Source: Acheta domesticus
Taxonomy: Eukaryota; Arthropoda; Insecta; Orthoptera; Gryllidae
Reading direction: 5' to 3'
Length of the DNA: 64,000 bases
Assembly: GCA_031308135.1 (NCBI GenBank)
Contig: JAHLJT010009436.1
Location: 161,174,885-161,238,884 of the forward strand
Both the position numbers and the translations under genes were made by a program. Shown here one piece after another: positions 48,300-59,229 of the stretch (its first letter is position 1; each line of letters starts with the position of its first letter). A model generated the notes under the pieces. That model saw nothing but the letters and a program-made list of their open reading frames with translations. It searched no databases and was not told the origin of the DNA.

Positions 48300-51200
48300 T
48301 CACGAATGAAGTTGCGTCCAAAGGAGTTTAGGAATGCACCAGAAATCAATTGCATCCGGTAATGACACTCGCAAATTCACAGTTATTGCGAACTTGTACG
48401 ACTCCTGACTATGAACTCGACTTCTTCAATGAAGTACCTTGCACAAGGGGGTAATGAGAGCCTACTAAACAAAAATTTGTAAATTGTCGAACTTTTAATT
48501 CTTCTTTTGCAGCAAATCAGTTGTGCGCAATCCTTTCGAATGAAACAGACAGAAATAGTATTTTATATCAGTTTTAAAAAATTCACTTTAGGAAATAAGA
48601 GACAGCCACGTCAAACTAACGTGTATTTTCCCTGTTATACCAATGTACAAACTCACAAAAATATCGTTACGGTTTTCACAATTTACATACTCAAGGTCCG
48701 CTGAATTTCTTCGTAGATTGCATTGAACCCACGCCTTGTTTCCATTTCCAATTGAAAACAAAAACATTTGTCTATTTCTAAGCTGCTTTCATTGGTATTA
48801 TACCTCATTGAAAATGTGCCCAACAACTCATCGGAAGAAATTTCACCGTCATTAAAGTGCCTCCGGTGTTGTGTTTCTTTTAACGGAGACTTTTTTTATC
48901 GGAAGTGCGAATCAGAGTACTCTTACAACAATGGCATGAGTCCGAATTGTCTTGAACTCTGAATTTTCAAAAATTGCAAAATTTACAATGCGAGAAAGTA
49001 TATGGTGTAGCTGTAGTTTTCATAATGCAATTATTCCTCAACTAGCTAAAGTACCCCGCGTTGCTGGAGTATTTATCGTAATTTATTAGCCAAAAAAGGA
49101 ATTCTATCTATTCCCACCCTACGGCGTAGCCTACTACTATCCATTCTTTCGTATACCCGCCCCGCCCTGCTCCGCACTTCTCTGCCATGCACCCATCTGG
49201 AAATACCCGGTGTTCCTGACTTACTCACTAAAAAAATATTTATAGTTTCTTACTGTGGTTCCCCTTTCCCAATTTCACTCACTTTGTAACTAACATTAAC
49301 AAAAAATAAAATGCATTTACTCACGTGTATTCGTTTTGCGACATTGTATTACACTGTGTATCAATACTTTCTATTATTTGTCACATTGTAAAACATATTC
49401 TTTTTCATATTTTTTTCTTCTTGTCACGTATTTATTTAGAAAAGTTTCAATTTTCTCTTTTACTTCGATTATACTTTTTGCCGAACTTACTTTTGGGAAT
49501 TTAAATCATCATTTCTTCACCATCCAAAGGTACGGTTTCACTCTCTACTATAATAAAACACTTTCCCACAAAAATTCATCCATTTGTCACAGTTTAAGCA
49601 TAACACGAAAATAATTCATAGTGTGTTTCACTTTAGCTCGTTCAACTTGCAAAAACGTAATAATCTTGCTGAATTTACTACCACTAACCCAGGAACTATT
49701 TCATGGAGAACAGATGTGTGCATTCCCACCGTTTGACGACAATATCAAGCGCTTCCGTCATCAAAATTTGTTTTTTCCAATAATTTCATGTCTCTTCTTT
49801 ACTTGATACATTGGCGCCTAGTTGCAATTAAAATCAATATCCAAGTTAGTTGCATATATAAAAAAAATTGTCCTTATCTTTCCTAAATACGAATATTTCA
49901 GGTTAAACAGTGGAAAGTACAAATCAACAACTAGCCCTCTCCAAGGAGGTTGTAGTATATTATAATCGGTTTCCTATAGACATGCAATTCGTGCATAGGG
50001 GTCAATTCATTTTTAGTGGTCCAAAATTTAATAAATTAAAGTGGCCTAATATATAATTGTCAATATTACGTACTTTAAAACAAACTTACAACTTGACATC
50101 TACGTTTGTAATTGAAAGTATGGTCACCTTGATTTTAAAAGCTGAACGGGTCCAAGAATTTATAAAATTTAACAAAAAAAATAAATTCAGCGTTTTGTTT
50201 ATTTTTTCTCGTTTAACTTGGTCATTCCATAACTGTCCGTATCTCTGCAGAAACGTTAACAAATAGTAAGCAGAATGACAAAGTTCTCATTTTTTAAAAT
50301 TTAATTCTTCGAGTTAAATCTAAAAGTTGAAATTTTTACTGAAGTGTGATATGATAGCGGTCTAGCGTGTTGGCAATTTTCAGATTTTCATCTGGTCCCC
50401 AGCAGAGATATTACAGTTCAAAATTTGGAAAAAATCCAATATTCCAATTTTCGTGAGGATGTAATTTTCAAATGGTACGTTATATACCAATGATATTTGA
50501 CAAAATGTAACTATACTGTTATATGTAAAAGCACAGAAAAAGTTAAAGCTATGATTATATTTCTTCTTTGAGAAATTACTCTAAGAAAATCGAATTTCGT
50601 TCGTTCGCGTCCCGTAGATTTGGTTGCAAATATTTTCCAGATAAAAACATAGAAGATAGATAAATAATATTTCGATATTCAGGCCAGAGTATAGTGAATC
50701 GAATGCTTTTTATTCTAGAATGCTAGAACAACCTAGGAGTAATTTAGAAAAGAGTAAATGTCTGCAAACGCGAAAAATGGTGCACGGCGTGAAACAAAAA
50801 TGGCCGCCATTTCTAAACCAGGTACAATAAAAAAGTTGAAGATGTTTTTGAACAGCCAAAACATAAGGAATTTATGTATAAAGTTTGGATTTTTTTCGAG
50901 ATGGTCGAGCAACCAGTGCTGGACCACTTAAAATGGATTGACCCATAGATGAACTCAATCGTGTATCTCAGTCGTCATCCTCTGGTGGCGCGCAGCTAAA
51001 CAATTGTACATTGATGCACTTTTGAATCTGTGATGTAATCCCAGGTGAAAACTGTCCAGAAAAGTAATATATTAATATAATATATTAAGGTTTGTGATTG
51101 TAAATCATAGCCAGACTCTATTGTACTCCAGACCTTTAAAGGAAGCTAGCAAAAAAATGTTTCATCAGTATTGGTTCAGTAGATTCAGAGATTATCGCGT

Positions 51201-52036
51201 TGTAAGTCAATGCACTTCCGTTTTTATTTATTAGTATAGATTAAATCTGTAAATAATTTCAGGGTGTTTTTTCGCTCCAAATTTTACTAGTTTTCGCACA
51301 ATTTGGAGTGATATCGCCTGACTTTTCAAGCGATGGCTAGAGTTGGATAGAAAGTGCAATATAATATTAAGTGTATAACCGTTGTCAATAATATGTAGGA
51401 CGCTGTTGACTGAAACTTCTGGTTTTCTACGGTCGACTGTTCGTAAATGGCCGAGATACTGATATGTCGCAGTTCTGATTCATTTTCTATCATGGCTTCT
51501 GTTGTGCGAACTAAGTCATCTGTGAAGTTGAAAAGGACTAAACTTTGGATACGCTTTAGACTAAAGAAAAATTCAGATTGCTTGGAACTCTGAAATTCCT
51601 AAATCAGTTGCCGCTTGTTATACGTGTATATTGTAAGTGCCGGTTCAGTGTCACCTTTAAACTGGATCCTAACTTCGATCGTTTCTGACAACTCATGCTA
51701 TGGAGTGGGGTGGTGCCCCAATATTTAATACGTCCAGAAACACTTTTTTTTTAAGACTACAGCATAAGAAACAATGACCAAACATCTGGTCTTAAGGAAC
51801 TAGTACGCATCGCCGTCAAATTACGCCCGATGCCAACGTGTGTTGCGTGCAGAATGTGCGCCTGTTATCCGCTTGATGCAAGCCTGGGGATCATTCCCTA
51901 CCCATCAGTACACACGATGTTTTAAGGACGGTTTCTTACAAATAGTTGATCATCCTGTTATTTCCGTATCGTATAGAGAGGAGAGTCTGATATGTTGATG
52001 GGTCTGGAAAAGTGGGAAAAGTCTAGGAAATTTGTT
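48300..52036. other. AT-rich stretch, no feature seen
   Basis: Several short open frames lack recognisable domains. The segment near 51999-52030 ('ctggaaaagtgggaaaagtc') resembles the repeat at the window's right end (63740-64000). Confidence 0.4.
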
Positions 52037-52433
52037 TTAAACATTCTGTCGCCACCTTGTAAATTGAGTTTCTATGGAGGTGAATTTTGGACATCGGCTA
52101 AGTAGCCTTGAAATTATTAAAAGATCGCCAATTTTAAATTTCGTCGAAAATGCTGTGAGAGTCAAACCAGTGTTTGTGTCGAACAAGTTAATTGTTTCAT
52201 CATTTTTTAATATAACGTTAGAGAAATTATTCCATATTTGTAGTGGACACTGATGCACATTATAACTGTATATACAAGACAGTTTCATACCGAAGGGTTT
52301 CAATGCATGTGAATTTAAATGTGATTTAATACTGTCAAATAGTAAAGTAAACTCATGATAAAATAGTCCTTTGCATGCCTTCCTCCTGGTAACACCGAAC
52401 TTACCAGTATATTCAGGACAGGAAGATAATCGC
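52037..52433 (-). CDS. candidate 3'-terminal exon of an unidentified protein
   Basis: A minus-strand open segment of 131 residues starts exactly at a strong acceptor ('acttttattctgtag', AG at 52435-52434) and runs to a TAA. Two in-frame TAA codons lie just upstream of the acceptor, so the open frame begins about where splicing would begin it. The predicted protein includes 'TRRKACKGLFYHEF', 'NVHQCPLQIWNNFSNVI' and ends 'FTSIETQFTRWRQNV'. I do not recognise the family. No polyadenylation signal was seen just downstream, and upstream exons were not identified. It could also be a fragment of an unrecognised transposon. Confidence 0.45.
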
Positions 52434-52683
52434 CTACAGAATAAAAGTTATTAGTAAATTGTGACAATTATGAGAAACGTTTTTCCTCAAAGTATAATTT
52501 CTGGGGTAAATTTGATTTTTCAACAAGCTGTTTATCAACTATCGTGATCAGAAAATCAGAATGAGAGAAAATCAGATGTGTAATATGTATTATATTAGTA
52601 GTTACAAGAACCGTAATTGATATACAGGTGTCTTAGAATAATTATGATCACGTTTTGCCAATGAACATGTAAGGGGGAGTGTC

Positions 52684-52855
52684 AAATAAAGAAATTGCAC
52701 ATGTGATACTCGCATCTGATTGGTATGCAACCCAACACGCAATTGTTTTGCAGGTCAAAATATTTTACTGCATTAGGACGTTACCTGACAAACACCAGTG
52801 CCTGATGGGTTACATACCAATCAGGGGCAATGTCACGTGTGTAACTTCTTTATAT
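52684..52855. mobile_element. short MITE with about 50-bp inverted repeats
   Basis: The left arm (52684-52734) contains 'ctgattggtatgcaaccca', and the right arm (52806-52855) contains its complement 'tgggttacataccaatcag'. The outer parts also pair ('aataaagaaattgcac' with 'gtgtaacttctttat'). The spacer is about 70 bases. There is no coding sequence. Confidence 0.7.
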
Positions 52856-52869
52856 GAGATTCTCCACCA

Positions 52870-54080
52870 CATGTCATATGCAAGATGTGATCATCTTCGA
52901 CCACTCCAGCGTGTCCTAAAAGTAAAAATATTCTTCTGCATTCTATAAAATATATCCAGATATAACTATTTCGAAGTATTTTTGAATCGTTAGTTTCATT
53001 GTTTTCTATAGTTCGTTTATTTTATGTATAACTGATTATATACCATTAGAGTACATACTGAGCAGAAACTAGAAAATATATTTTAACGATATTAATGCAT
53101 CAATTACTATTTGTATAATACTAAAAAAAACAACTAAATAAGCATGCAACGAGAACTCTTCTACGTCAGCATCTGGCCACCCATGTCAATCAGGTTTTTC
53201 GGCCAATTTCCGTTGATCCATTGAGCAAATACTGAGATGGGGACTTGCTTTGCCTCTGCACATTAATGCAGCGTCGCTATCTGCGCACGTTTCTTCAGCT
53301 GTATGGTGTGTTCGTGGGGGATTTAGTTGTTTGGCAATAAAATGTTCGTTCTTATTCTCACGGAAGCGAGTAATATGGAGCACGGAAAAGAGATACGAGG
53401 CAAAATCTGGAGCTGGTTTGCTAGTGCAAATAGTTTCTATTGATCGGAAGTGAATATTTTTTGTCAAATCAGCACGTTTCTACCTCTATTCATAACTTAA
53501 TTCAGTAAACGAGCGCATGTTGGATTTCCGGAATTCGTGACATCCACAAATTGTACTTCTCCCACGTACGTTACATAAATTCTTTATTGCTTTTTTTCTG
53601 TTAAATAAGCAAATAAAAATCCAAATGAATTTCCTTTTCCAATGTATACGATACATATGGCTTAATATTTATGGTACTGCCAAATGTTGTGACAATGCCA
53701 TGATATTTCTTGTTTCCAAATTGTGGAAAAGGAAGAAGACATGCGACGTTTTTGATATGCCATGATCTGCCTTGTTTTCTCGCGAAATTCTAATAGTTTC
53801 TAATTTTTTATTACAAGATGGCTCAGATCTCGAACCTAAGGATTGATTTCTTATCGTAACTTGGAACGTAAAACCTAAACATTGTATTTACGACTAATGT
53901 TCGTTTACATTACTGTACATACGTAATCAATTTGAATGGTTGAGATATATAACGCGGCGTTTCACTTCCAAGCTTTCGTTGTTTTGCTCTTTCATTGTAA
54001 ATGGGCTTTAAAAGCTAGCATGCCCTGTTCAGTGTTGCAATTCCTGAAGAAATTCAAAGATGGTTCGTACTCTTCATTTT
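52870..54080. other. AT-rich stretch, no feature seen
   Basis: The open frame at 53467-53186 on the minus strand has no recognisable domain. Confidence 0.4.
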
Positions 54081-54084
54081 TCAG

Positions 54085-54480
54085 GTTTTCGTGTACGTAA
54101 TACAGAGAAAGGTAGCAAAAATCTCTGTCGAAATTTTGACGGAAATTCACGTTTTGGGTGTCTCTGAAACAGAATTTTTTTTTACATTTGTCCATCCATC
54201 TGTGTACAACACTAGCGCGTAAACCAACACAAAGGATGTTCACCGAATTTGGAATTCTCGTAACGATATATCCAGATGTCTCGAATTTCAACTGGAATCT
54301 TAATTTTTGTAGGTATTTTTCTGAAATGAATCAATGAATTTTTTCTTCTTTTCTCTGAAAAATTGCTCCATTTACTTTCGTATTTTTCTTGAATAGCTAA
54401 AATTACCCTATAAAAAATGGCACAAGTCCGTTTTTCAATAAGTCCCCTTAATTCTCGGAAATCAGAAACATTACATTACC
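54085..54480 (+). repeat. diverged copy of repeat family A
   Basis: It retains the order of family A boxes in weakened form: 'tctgtcgaaattttgacgg', 'gtccatccatctgtgtacaa', 'cactagcgcgtaaacc', then 'ggcacaagtccg'. It is more diverged than the other copies. Confidence 0.55.
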
Positions 54481-54554
54481 ACTCAAACAACTGCATTTTA
54501 GAAGACAATTTTTTTAAATGTAATGTGTCCTTCAAAAATTACATCTTTAATTAA

Positions 54555-54913
54555 ACGTGCTTGATTTCTTGGCCTCGTTGATTAATAACATGGACTTTTT
54601 CTTGAATTTAGGTCAGTATAAAGTGTAAGAAGTTGAAGGAATGTGTAAGAATGAATAGGTAGGAAGAGGTGTAAGAATCGTCGATAGGTCCGAGAAATTG
54701 GGAAAAATTGTTTGTAATTATTCAAAAGATTCATATATATTAGTCAAAATTATGTTATAGGCTAGTAGATATTAGATGATTAAGCAATTTATTGTACTTG
54801 TGAATAGAAAAGTCCGTTTGTTGTAGCACTGATGAAGGCTTAATAAAAGCCGAAACGTTGGCAATTTGAATTTGCCTCACTGAAGAAAAGAAACTCAAGA
54901 AAAAGTCCATACT
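54555..54913 (+). mobile_element. Penelope-like non-autonomous insertion with target duplication
   Basis: A 359-bp segment is flanked by the same 12 bases, 'atctttaattaa', at 54543-54554 and 54914-54925, as expected for a retroelement target-site duplication. It contains a hammerhead-like core at 54829-54855 and an inverted pair ('atggactttttcttga' at 54590-54605, 'tcaagaaaaagtccat' at 54895-54910). Hammerhead motifs are an established feature of Penelope-like element terminal repeats. No reverse transcriptase is present. The class is inferred from these features together. Confidence 0.55.
54821..54864 (+). ncRNA. hammerhead ribozyme-like motif
   Basis: The conserved CUGAUGA box (54829-54835) is followed by a stem II hairpin (GGCUU with AAGCC and an AAUAA loop) and the GAAA box (54852-54855). 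After that, 'CGUU' can form the minimal palindromic ACGU stem III with a UH-type cleavage position at U54859. Stem I pairing is weak (UUGU 54821-54824 with GCAA 54861-54864, plus unpaired bases). The layout resembles the minimal type I motifs of Penelope-like elements. Self-cleavage is not established, and dimer action may be needed with such a short stem III. Confidence 0.5.
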
Positions 54914-55342
54914 ATCTTTAATTAATGCCATGCACCATTTTTCCCCCTTTTTTCTCCAAATTTTCTCCCTTTTTTTCGAAGAGAGCGAGGTTCACTTAAT
55001 GCAATTTTACCTGCTGTGAACGGAACCTGCTGAACGCGGAAACGAACAGTCTTTTTAAGCCTATTTTGAGCTGCCATCCTGTCGGTTGCGAGGAGCAGAG
55101 AAAGGGGATACGTCAAACGAAGAAATGAGCTTCACAACTGCTTGGGGCATGCAGCGCGATCCGCTTGAAGTTGACAAATTCCCAGAGGGCGGGGGAAGCC
55201 GATATCGATAACGCAGGTGCTGTCATTTCTCTCTCTGCCCAAGAGGCTTGTGTGAAAAGTGTCAGTTTCCTTTTAATATTCGAAGAGGCTGTCTTTAGCC
55301 GAGTCTTAAATAAGTAAGCCGTCTCGTTGATGTGATGATTTG

Positions 55343-56570
55343 CGAATGATGAGTGTGGGGAAGGGGAATCTCTTGACATTGCAAGAACGTGTGGAAGTGT
55401 TAGAGTGCAAAGGAAGAAGAGCAGTCAACGCAATTTGTGAAGAATTTGGAATAAAAAAGACAAGTGTACACGATTTTTCAAGAGAAAGAATCTATTATGG
55501 ACAAAGGAAAATTCTTCATTCTCGAAAGGGACAGGAGAACTGTAAAAAGGAACAAAAGAGTTAACGAACTCACAGAGGAATTGTTCGTCGCAACGCGGGC
55601 AAAGAACTTGTGGATTTCAGGGCCCATTTTACAAGCCGAGAACATTGAAATTGCACGTAAGTTAGGCAAAAGGCTTCAAACGAATGGTTGGAATCATTCG
55701 AGAAGAGACATTTAGTATCTTGCGAAACTGTATGTGGAGAAGCAAAGGACAGCGTTCACATTGCAGCAAGTGAGCGGCAGAAAAGAATCCAGGAGATCAA
55801 TCTGGATTCAGCGAGATGGATATTTTTTAAGTGCGACGTAAACCACGCTGTTTATTAATGATTCCCACAAAAACTGACTGTAATGCGAAATGCGTGTGTC
55901 GGTGGAAAATAAAGTGAAGTACATGTGACTGTATTTCTTCGATGCAACGGGAAAGGACAACTTCAACGACTATTGGTCATTGGAAAGGCAGAGAAACCAC
56001 ATTGCTTCAAAAATTTGAATATCTGTGATTTTCCAGTATAACGGAAAGCTAGCAAGAAAGCGATATCAACGGCTATTATGGTAGAACGGCTACTGGCATT
56101 TGATGCACAAAGGATAAACTTAATCAGAAAAATTGTTATTTCTCGACAATGCAACTTGTCATCCGCAAGTTCCCTTACAAAATGTCAAGTTGTGCTGGTT
56201 CTCCGGGAATACCACCTCCCCCCGGCCAAGGCGTCATTTGTACCTTTAAATTACAGTACCTTGCTTATGCAATTCTTACATGCCCTCGTCGACAAGTGTG
56301 ATTCCGTGACAGAGTTGATAAAATCTATCACTATTTTCGACGCTGTGCATTAGATATCAAAATCATGCGAAGAATTACGCACGTCGCCGGCCAAGAATCG
56401 CTTTCGTATAGCAGGATTCTGCCGGCAAAGATGGAAGCTGTACAGAAGGCAGCGTTGCTGAGACCACCGTTTTTCAATACATGTTAAATGAAGTGAACCT
56501 GAGGGAACTAACCGCGGGAGAATTTGTCAGTTGTGATGAACAAGTGCCAACGGATGCTGTACATCGCAGG
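55343..56570 (+). mobile_element. pogo/Tigger-like transposase relic
   Basis: The N-terminus is a CENP-B-type helix-turn-helix ('LLTLQERVEVLECKGRRAV', then 'ICEEFGIKKTSVHD'). A second DNA-binding region follows after a frameshift ('VNELTEELFVATRAKNLWIS', 'GPILQAENIEIARKLG'). A DDE segment is visible near 56130-56220 as 'LLFLDNATCHPQV' and 'NVKLCWFSGNTTS' across broken frames. The order and motifs fit pogo-family transposases. Frameshifts and stops make it inactive. Terminal repeats were not located. Confidence 0.75.
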
Positions 56571-56679
56571 GATTTTTTTGTTTGTTTGTTGTTTTTTCCC
56601 TCGCAGAATAACAATGAAATGTTGAAAACACTGATTGCAGTTTGTGTTATGTTGGAAAAGAAGCATTAACATAGAAAAA

Positions 56680-57390
56680 GGCAAAACAAATATCTTTGTT
56701 AGATTATTTTCATTTAGGTTCTTTTAGGGAGATATATGTAAACTATTTTAAAAAAAGTTATGTTGTATTACTACAAAAGTGATTTAATTAAAACATTATT
56801 TTGTGACAATGTGCATTTTATTTACCTTAGCAATTTTTTAAAAACCCGGTGATAACGGAAAACGGTCTTCATCGGAAATTTCGATCAGTCCCACGCTCTT
56901 CCGTTATGAGCAGATTTGAATGTAGTTATGACGTGAGTGGTAAAAGTGGCGTTTTATTTTGCGATTGGGAAAGGTTGCGACTAGAGGCCACAATAGGCGC
57001 AATCGAGCAAAATAAAATCACTTTTACCAGTTGTCGTACACTTCTTTTTAGACAACTACCTTTTATTTTTATTCAAGTATACATCACTTAATTGGGTACC
57101 TTGTGACACTAAGATTGGTTGTAGCTGATCAGACGTTGTTGTTGTTTTTCCTCGTTCGTTCAGTTTTATGTGAAAATTTGAACCTCGTCTTACTTTTTGC
57201 ACTAGCCCTAAAAATTGAATTTTGAGCACGCTGTGCACGCGTAAAAATAATCACATTGTCTAGTAGCCATCTAAAAATAGGATTTAAATATCAAAATATC
57301 AATTAAAATGCACCCCTTGATTTAAAAATAAAATAAGTCCTTGGAAATCACATCCTCCACTTCAATTAATCAAGCGCTACCTGGCTGGAA
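56680..57390. other. AT-rich stretch, no feature seen
   Basis: No supported feature. Confidence 0.4.
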
Positions 57391-57393
57391 ATC

Positions 57394-57750
57394 GACATTG
57401 GCGATGGTGTAACGGTTAGGGTATCGGACTGTTATACCAAAGTTCGCGGGTTGAAACCTGATCGAAGCCATAGATTTTTAGGGTCGAAAAAATCCTTCAT
57501 ACGCCTTCCTTCGGGGGGGAAGTAATCCGGTTGTCTCATGTTAGTAGATTTACTGCACGTAAAAGATCCTCAAGCCTAAATGACGCCTCTGAGCTAAATT
57601 CAAAATCACCTGTTTCGTCGCCCAAGGAATACCTTCTTTCTCCGCTAGTTGGTGAAAGGAGCGTAGCGAAATTTGCGTGGTCAGGCGGAAGAGCAGGCCT
57701 CATGGCCTGAGTCTCGCCACGTAAAATAAGGCATTAATTCAAATTCAAAC
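57394..57750 (+). repeat. tRNA-derived SINE, copy 2
   Basis: It is the same family as 17949-18310 with the same head-body-tail order. The A box is 'tggtgtaacggttaggg' and the B box 'gggttgaaacct'. The body has 'cgccttccttcgg' and 'ggcctgagtctcgccacgta', ending 'ttcaaattcaaac'. The B box is slightly degraded compared with copy 1. Confidence 0.85.
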
Positions 57751-58170
57751 ATCCGAACGGGTAGGCAAGCAATATACTTTTCCTACATTAGCAGGACGCG
57801 CATGCATCGAGTATGGACTACGCGCGCTGCTTGCTCTGTGCTCGTTCCGGGGCGTTTTCTCGCAATACGGCGCGAAGCGAGGCAACCGTCGAATGCCTAC
57901 CTAGAGCGCGAGGCGATACTGGAAGTGAGAAAGCGAGTCTGATTCCTAGGCGTATGAAACACTTGAACTGAGAATTATCACGTACCACAATCATGAATGT
58001 TCATTTTATATTTCCAGATGGAAAATATTTACAGAAACTGTAAGAGTTGTTTAAAATGTAATTAAGCGTGAAATGGATTTCCGTAATACATATTCGTCAG
58101 GGTAAGCATTGCTTATTTCGACAATCCCAAGGAGCCGTGCATTCTTCTCTCCCTATTATTTGTACTCCTG

Positions 58171-58403
58171 TAGTGCGATTTTTATAACTTTGCCTCTCAA
58201 GGCCCTTCTTCACGATGGAATAAGTCACGGTATTTCGCGTCTTTCTCAGTCGTGCGGATAGATATCGCATGATCGCGACTGTATCAAGCAGGGCTTGCGA
58301 TCATGCGACTTCTAGCGGCACCACTGAGAAAGACGCGAAATACCGTGTGATATTCCATCGTGACCATGGGGGCTTGAGGAGCAAAGTTATAAAAATGGCA
58401 CTA
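58171..58403. mobile_element. 233-bp hairpin MITE
   Basis: The left arm starts 'tagtgcgatttttataactt' and the right arm ends 'aagttataaaaatggcacta'. Arms of about 80 bases (58171-58250 and 58323-58403) match closely, including 'acggtatttcgcgtctttct'. The interior also pairs ('cgcatgatcgc' with 'gcgatcatgcg'), leaving a loop of only about 20 bases. A TA at each end suggests a Tc1/mariner-type MITE. Transcripts could form a long double-stranded stem. Confidence 0.85.
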
Positions 58404-58409
58404 TAGAAT

Positions 58410-59200
58410 GTGTGTCGTGCCTCTTAGCTTGGATTGAAAGGATAGCTTTGGTAAACGGGAGCGATCGTTTCTTTGTACATGTTGTAAGGTCTTATTTCTA
58501 CATAATGAAATGTAAAATATGTTATAATCTTTTGCTAAATACCAAATGGGATTTAGAGGTGTTTATGCTGTTGGTCAAGTTCTCTTATTTAGTGACGCAC
58601 GTTGAGAAGTGGAGGGTTCACATCTGCAAATACCGCCAAACCTCTGGGTTTTCATATTTTCAGTCGTGAGCGACCATTTTGGGCTACGCTTTCACAAGGG
58701 AAGGTGCGTGCATGTTTGCGCATTGCACTGAAGTTTGTGAGAATCAACGAAGAGCAGTGGTGAAAAAAATTGAACTTAAAAGAAATTGCCTTAAACAAAT
58801 TGTGGAGATGCACAACTATCACTGTAAATACGCTGTACTGAATAGCGTAAAGAACACATTCCGTTTATTTATTTGGTATAAAAAAAGTAAAAACTGTATA
58901 TGACGTATGGGGAAAGATTATCTGCGCACATTTTCTTGAGGCCCAGAATAAAAAATAAAAATAAAAAACCACGAAATTAGCAACATTTGAAAAACTAGAA
59001 CAAGAATTGACAAAAAAAATATTTTTTTAGAAAAATAGAAATTAGAAAAATTTTTGTTCCCGAGTTATAGAAAATCAATTTGAACGGTAAATGAACTGCT
59101 GATTTGATTTTTCTGCATTGCTAGCAAAATAGTAACGAACATCAGTTCTACTCCTACCACAACTACCGTCGATGCGTTCTTGTGCATCTGTACCTGCAAC
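58410..59200. other. AT-rich stretch upstream of a GC island
   Basis: Short open frames at 58412-58669 and 58679-58903 show no recognisable domain. Confidence 0.4.
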
Positions 59201-59229
59201 ATGTTTCGTATGACGTATCGAGTGTCTGG

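Noticed and set aside
54829..54855. Treating the hammerhead as type III with cleavage at the upstream 'gtc' (54812-54814)
   Set aside because: The intervening bases do not form a stem I hairpin beyond two pairs, so the minimal type I reading is preferred.
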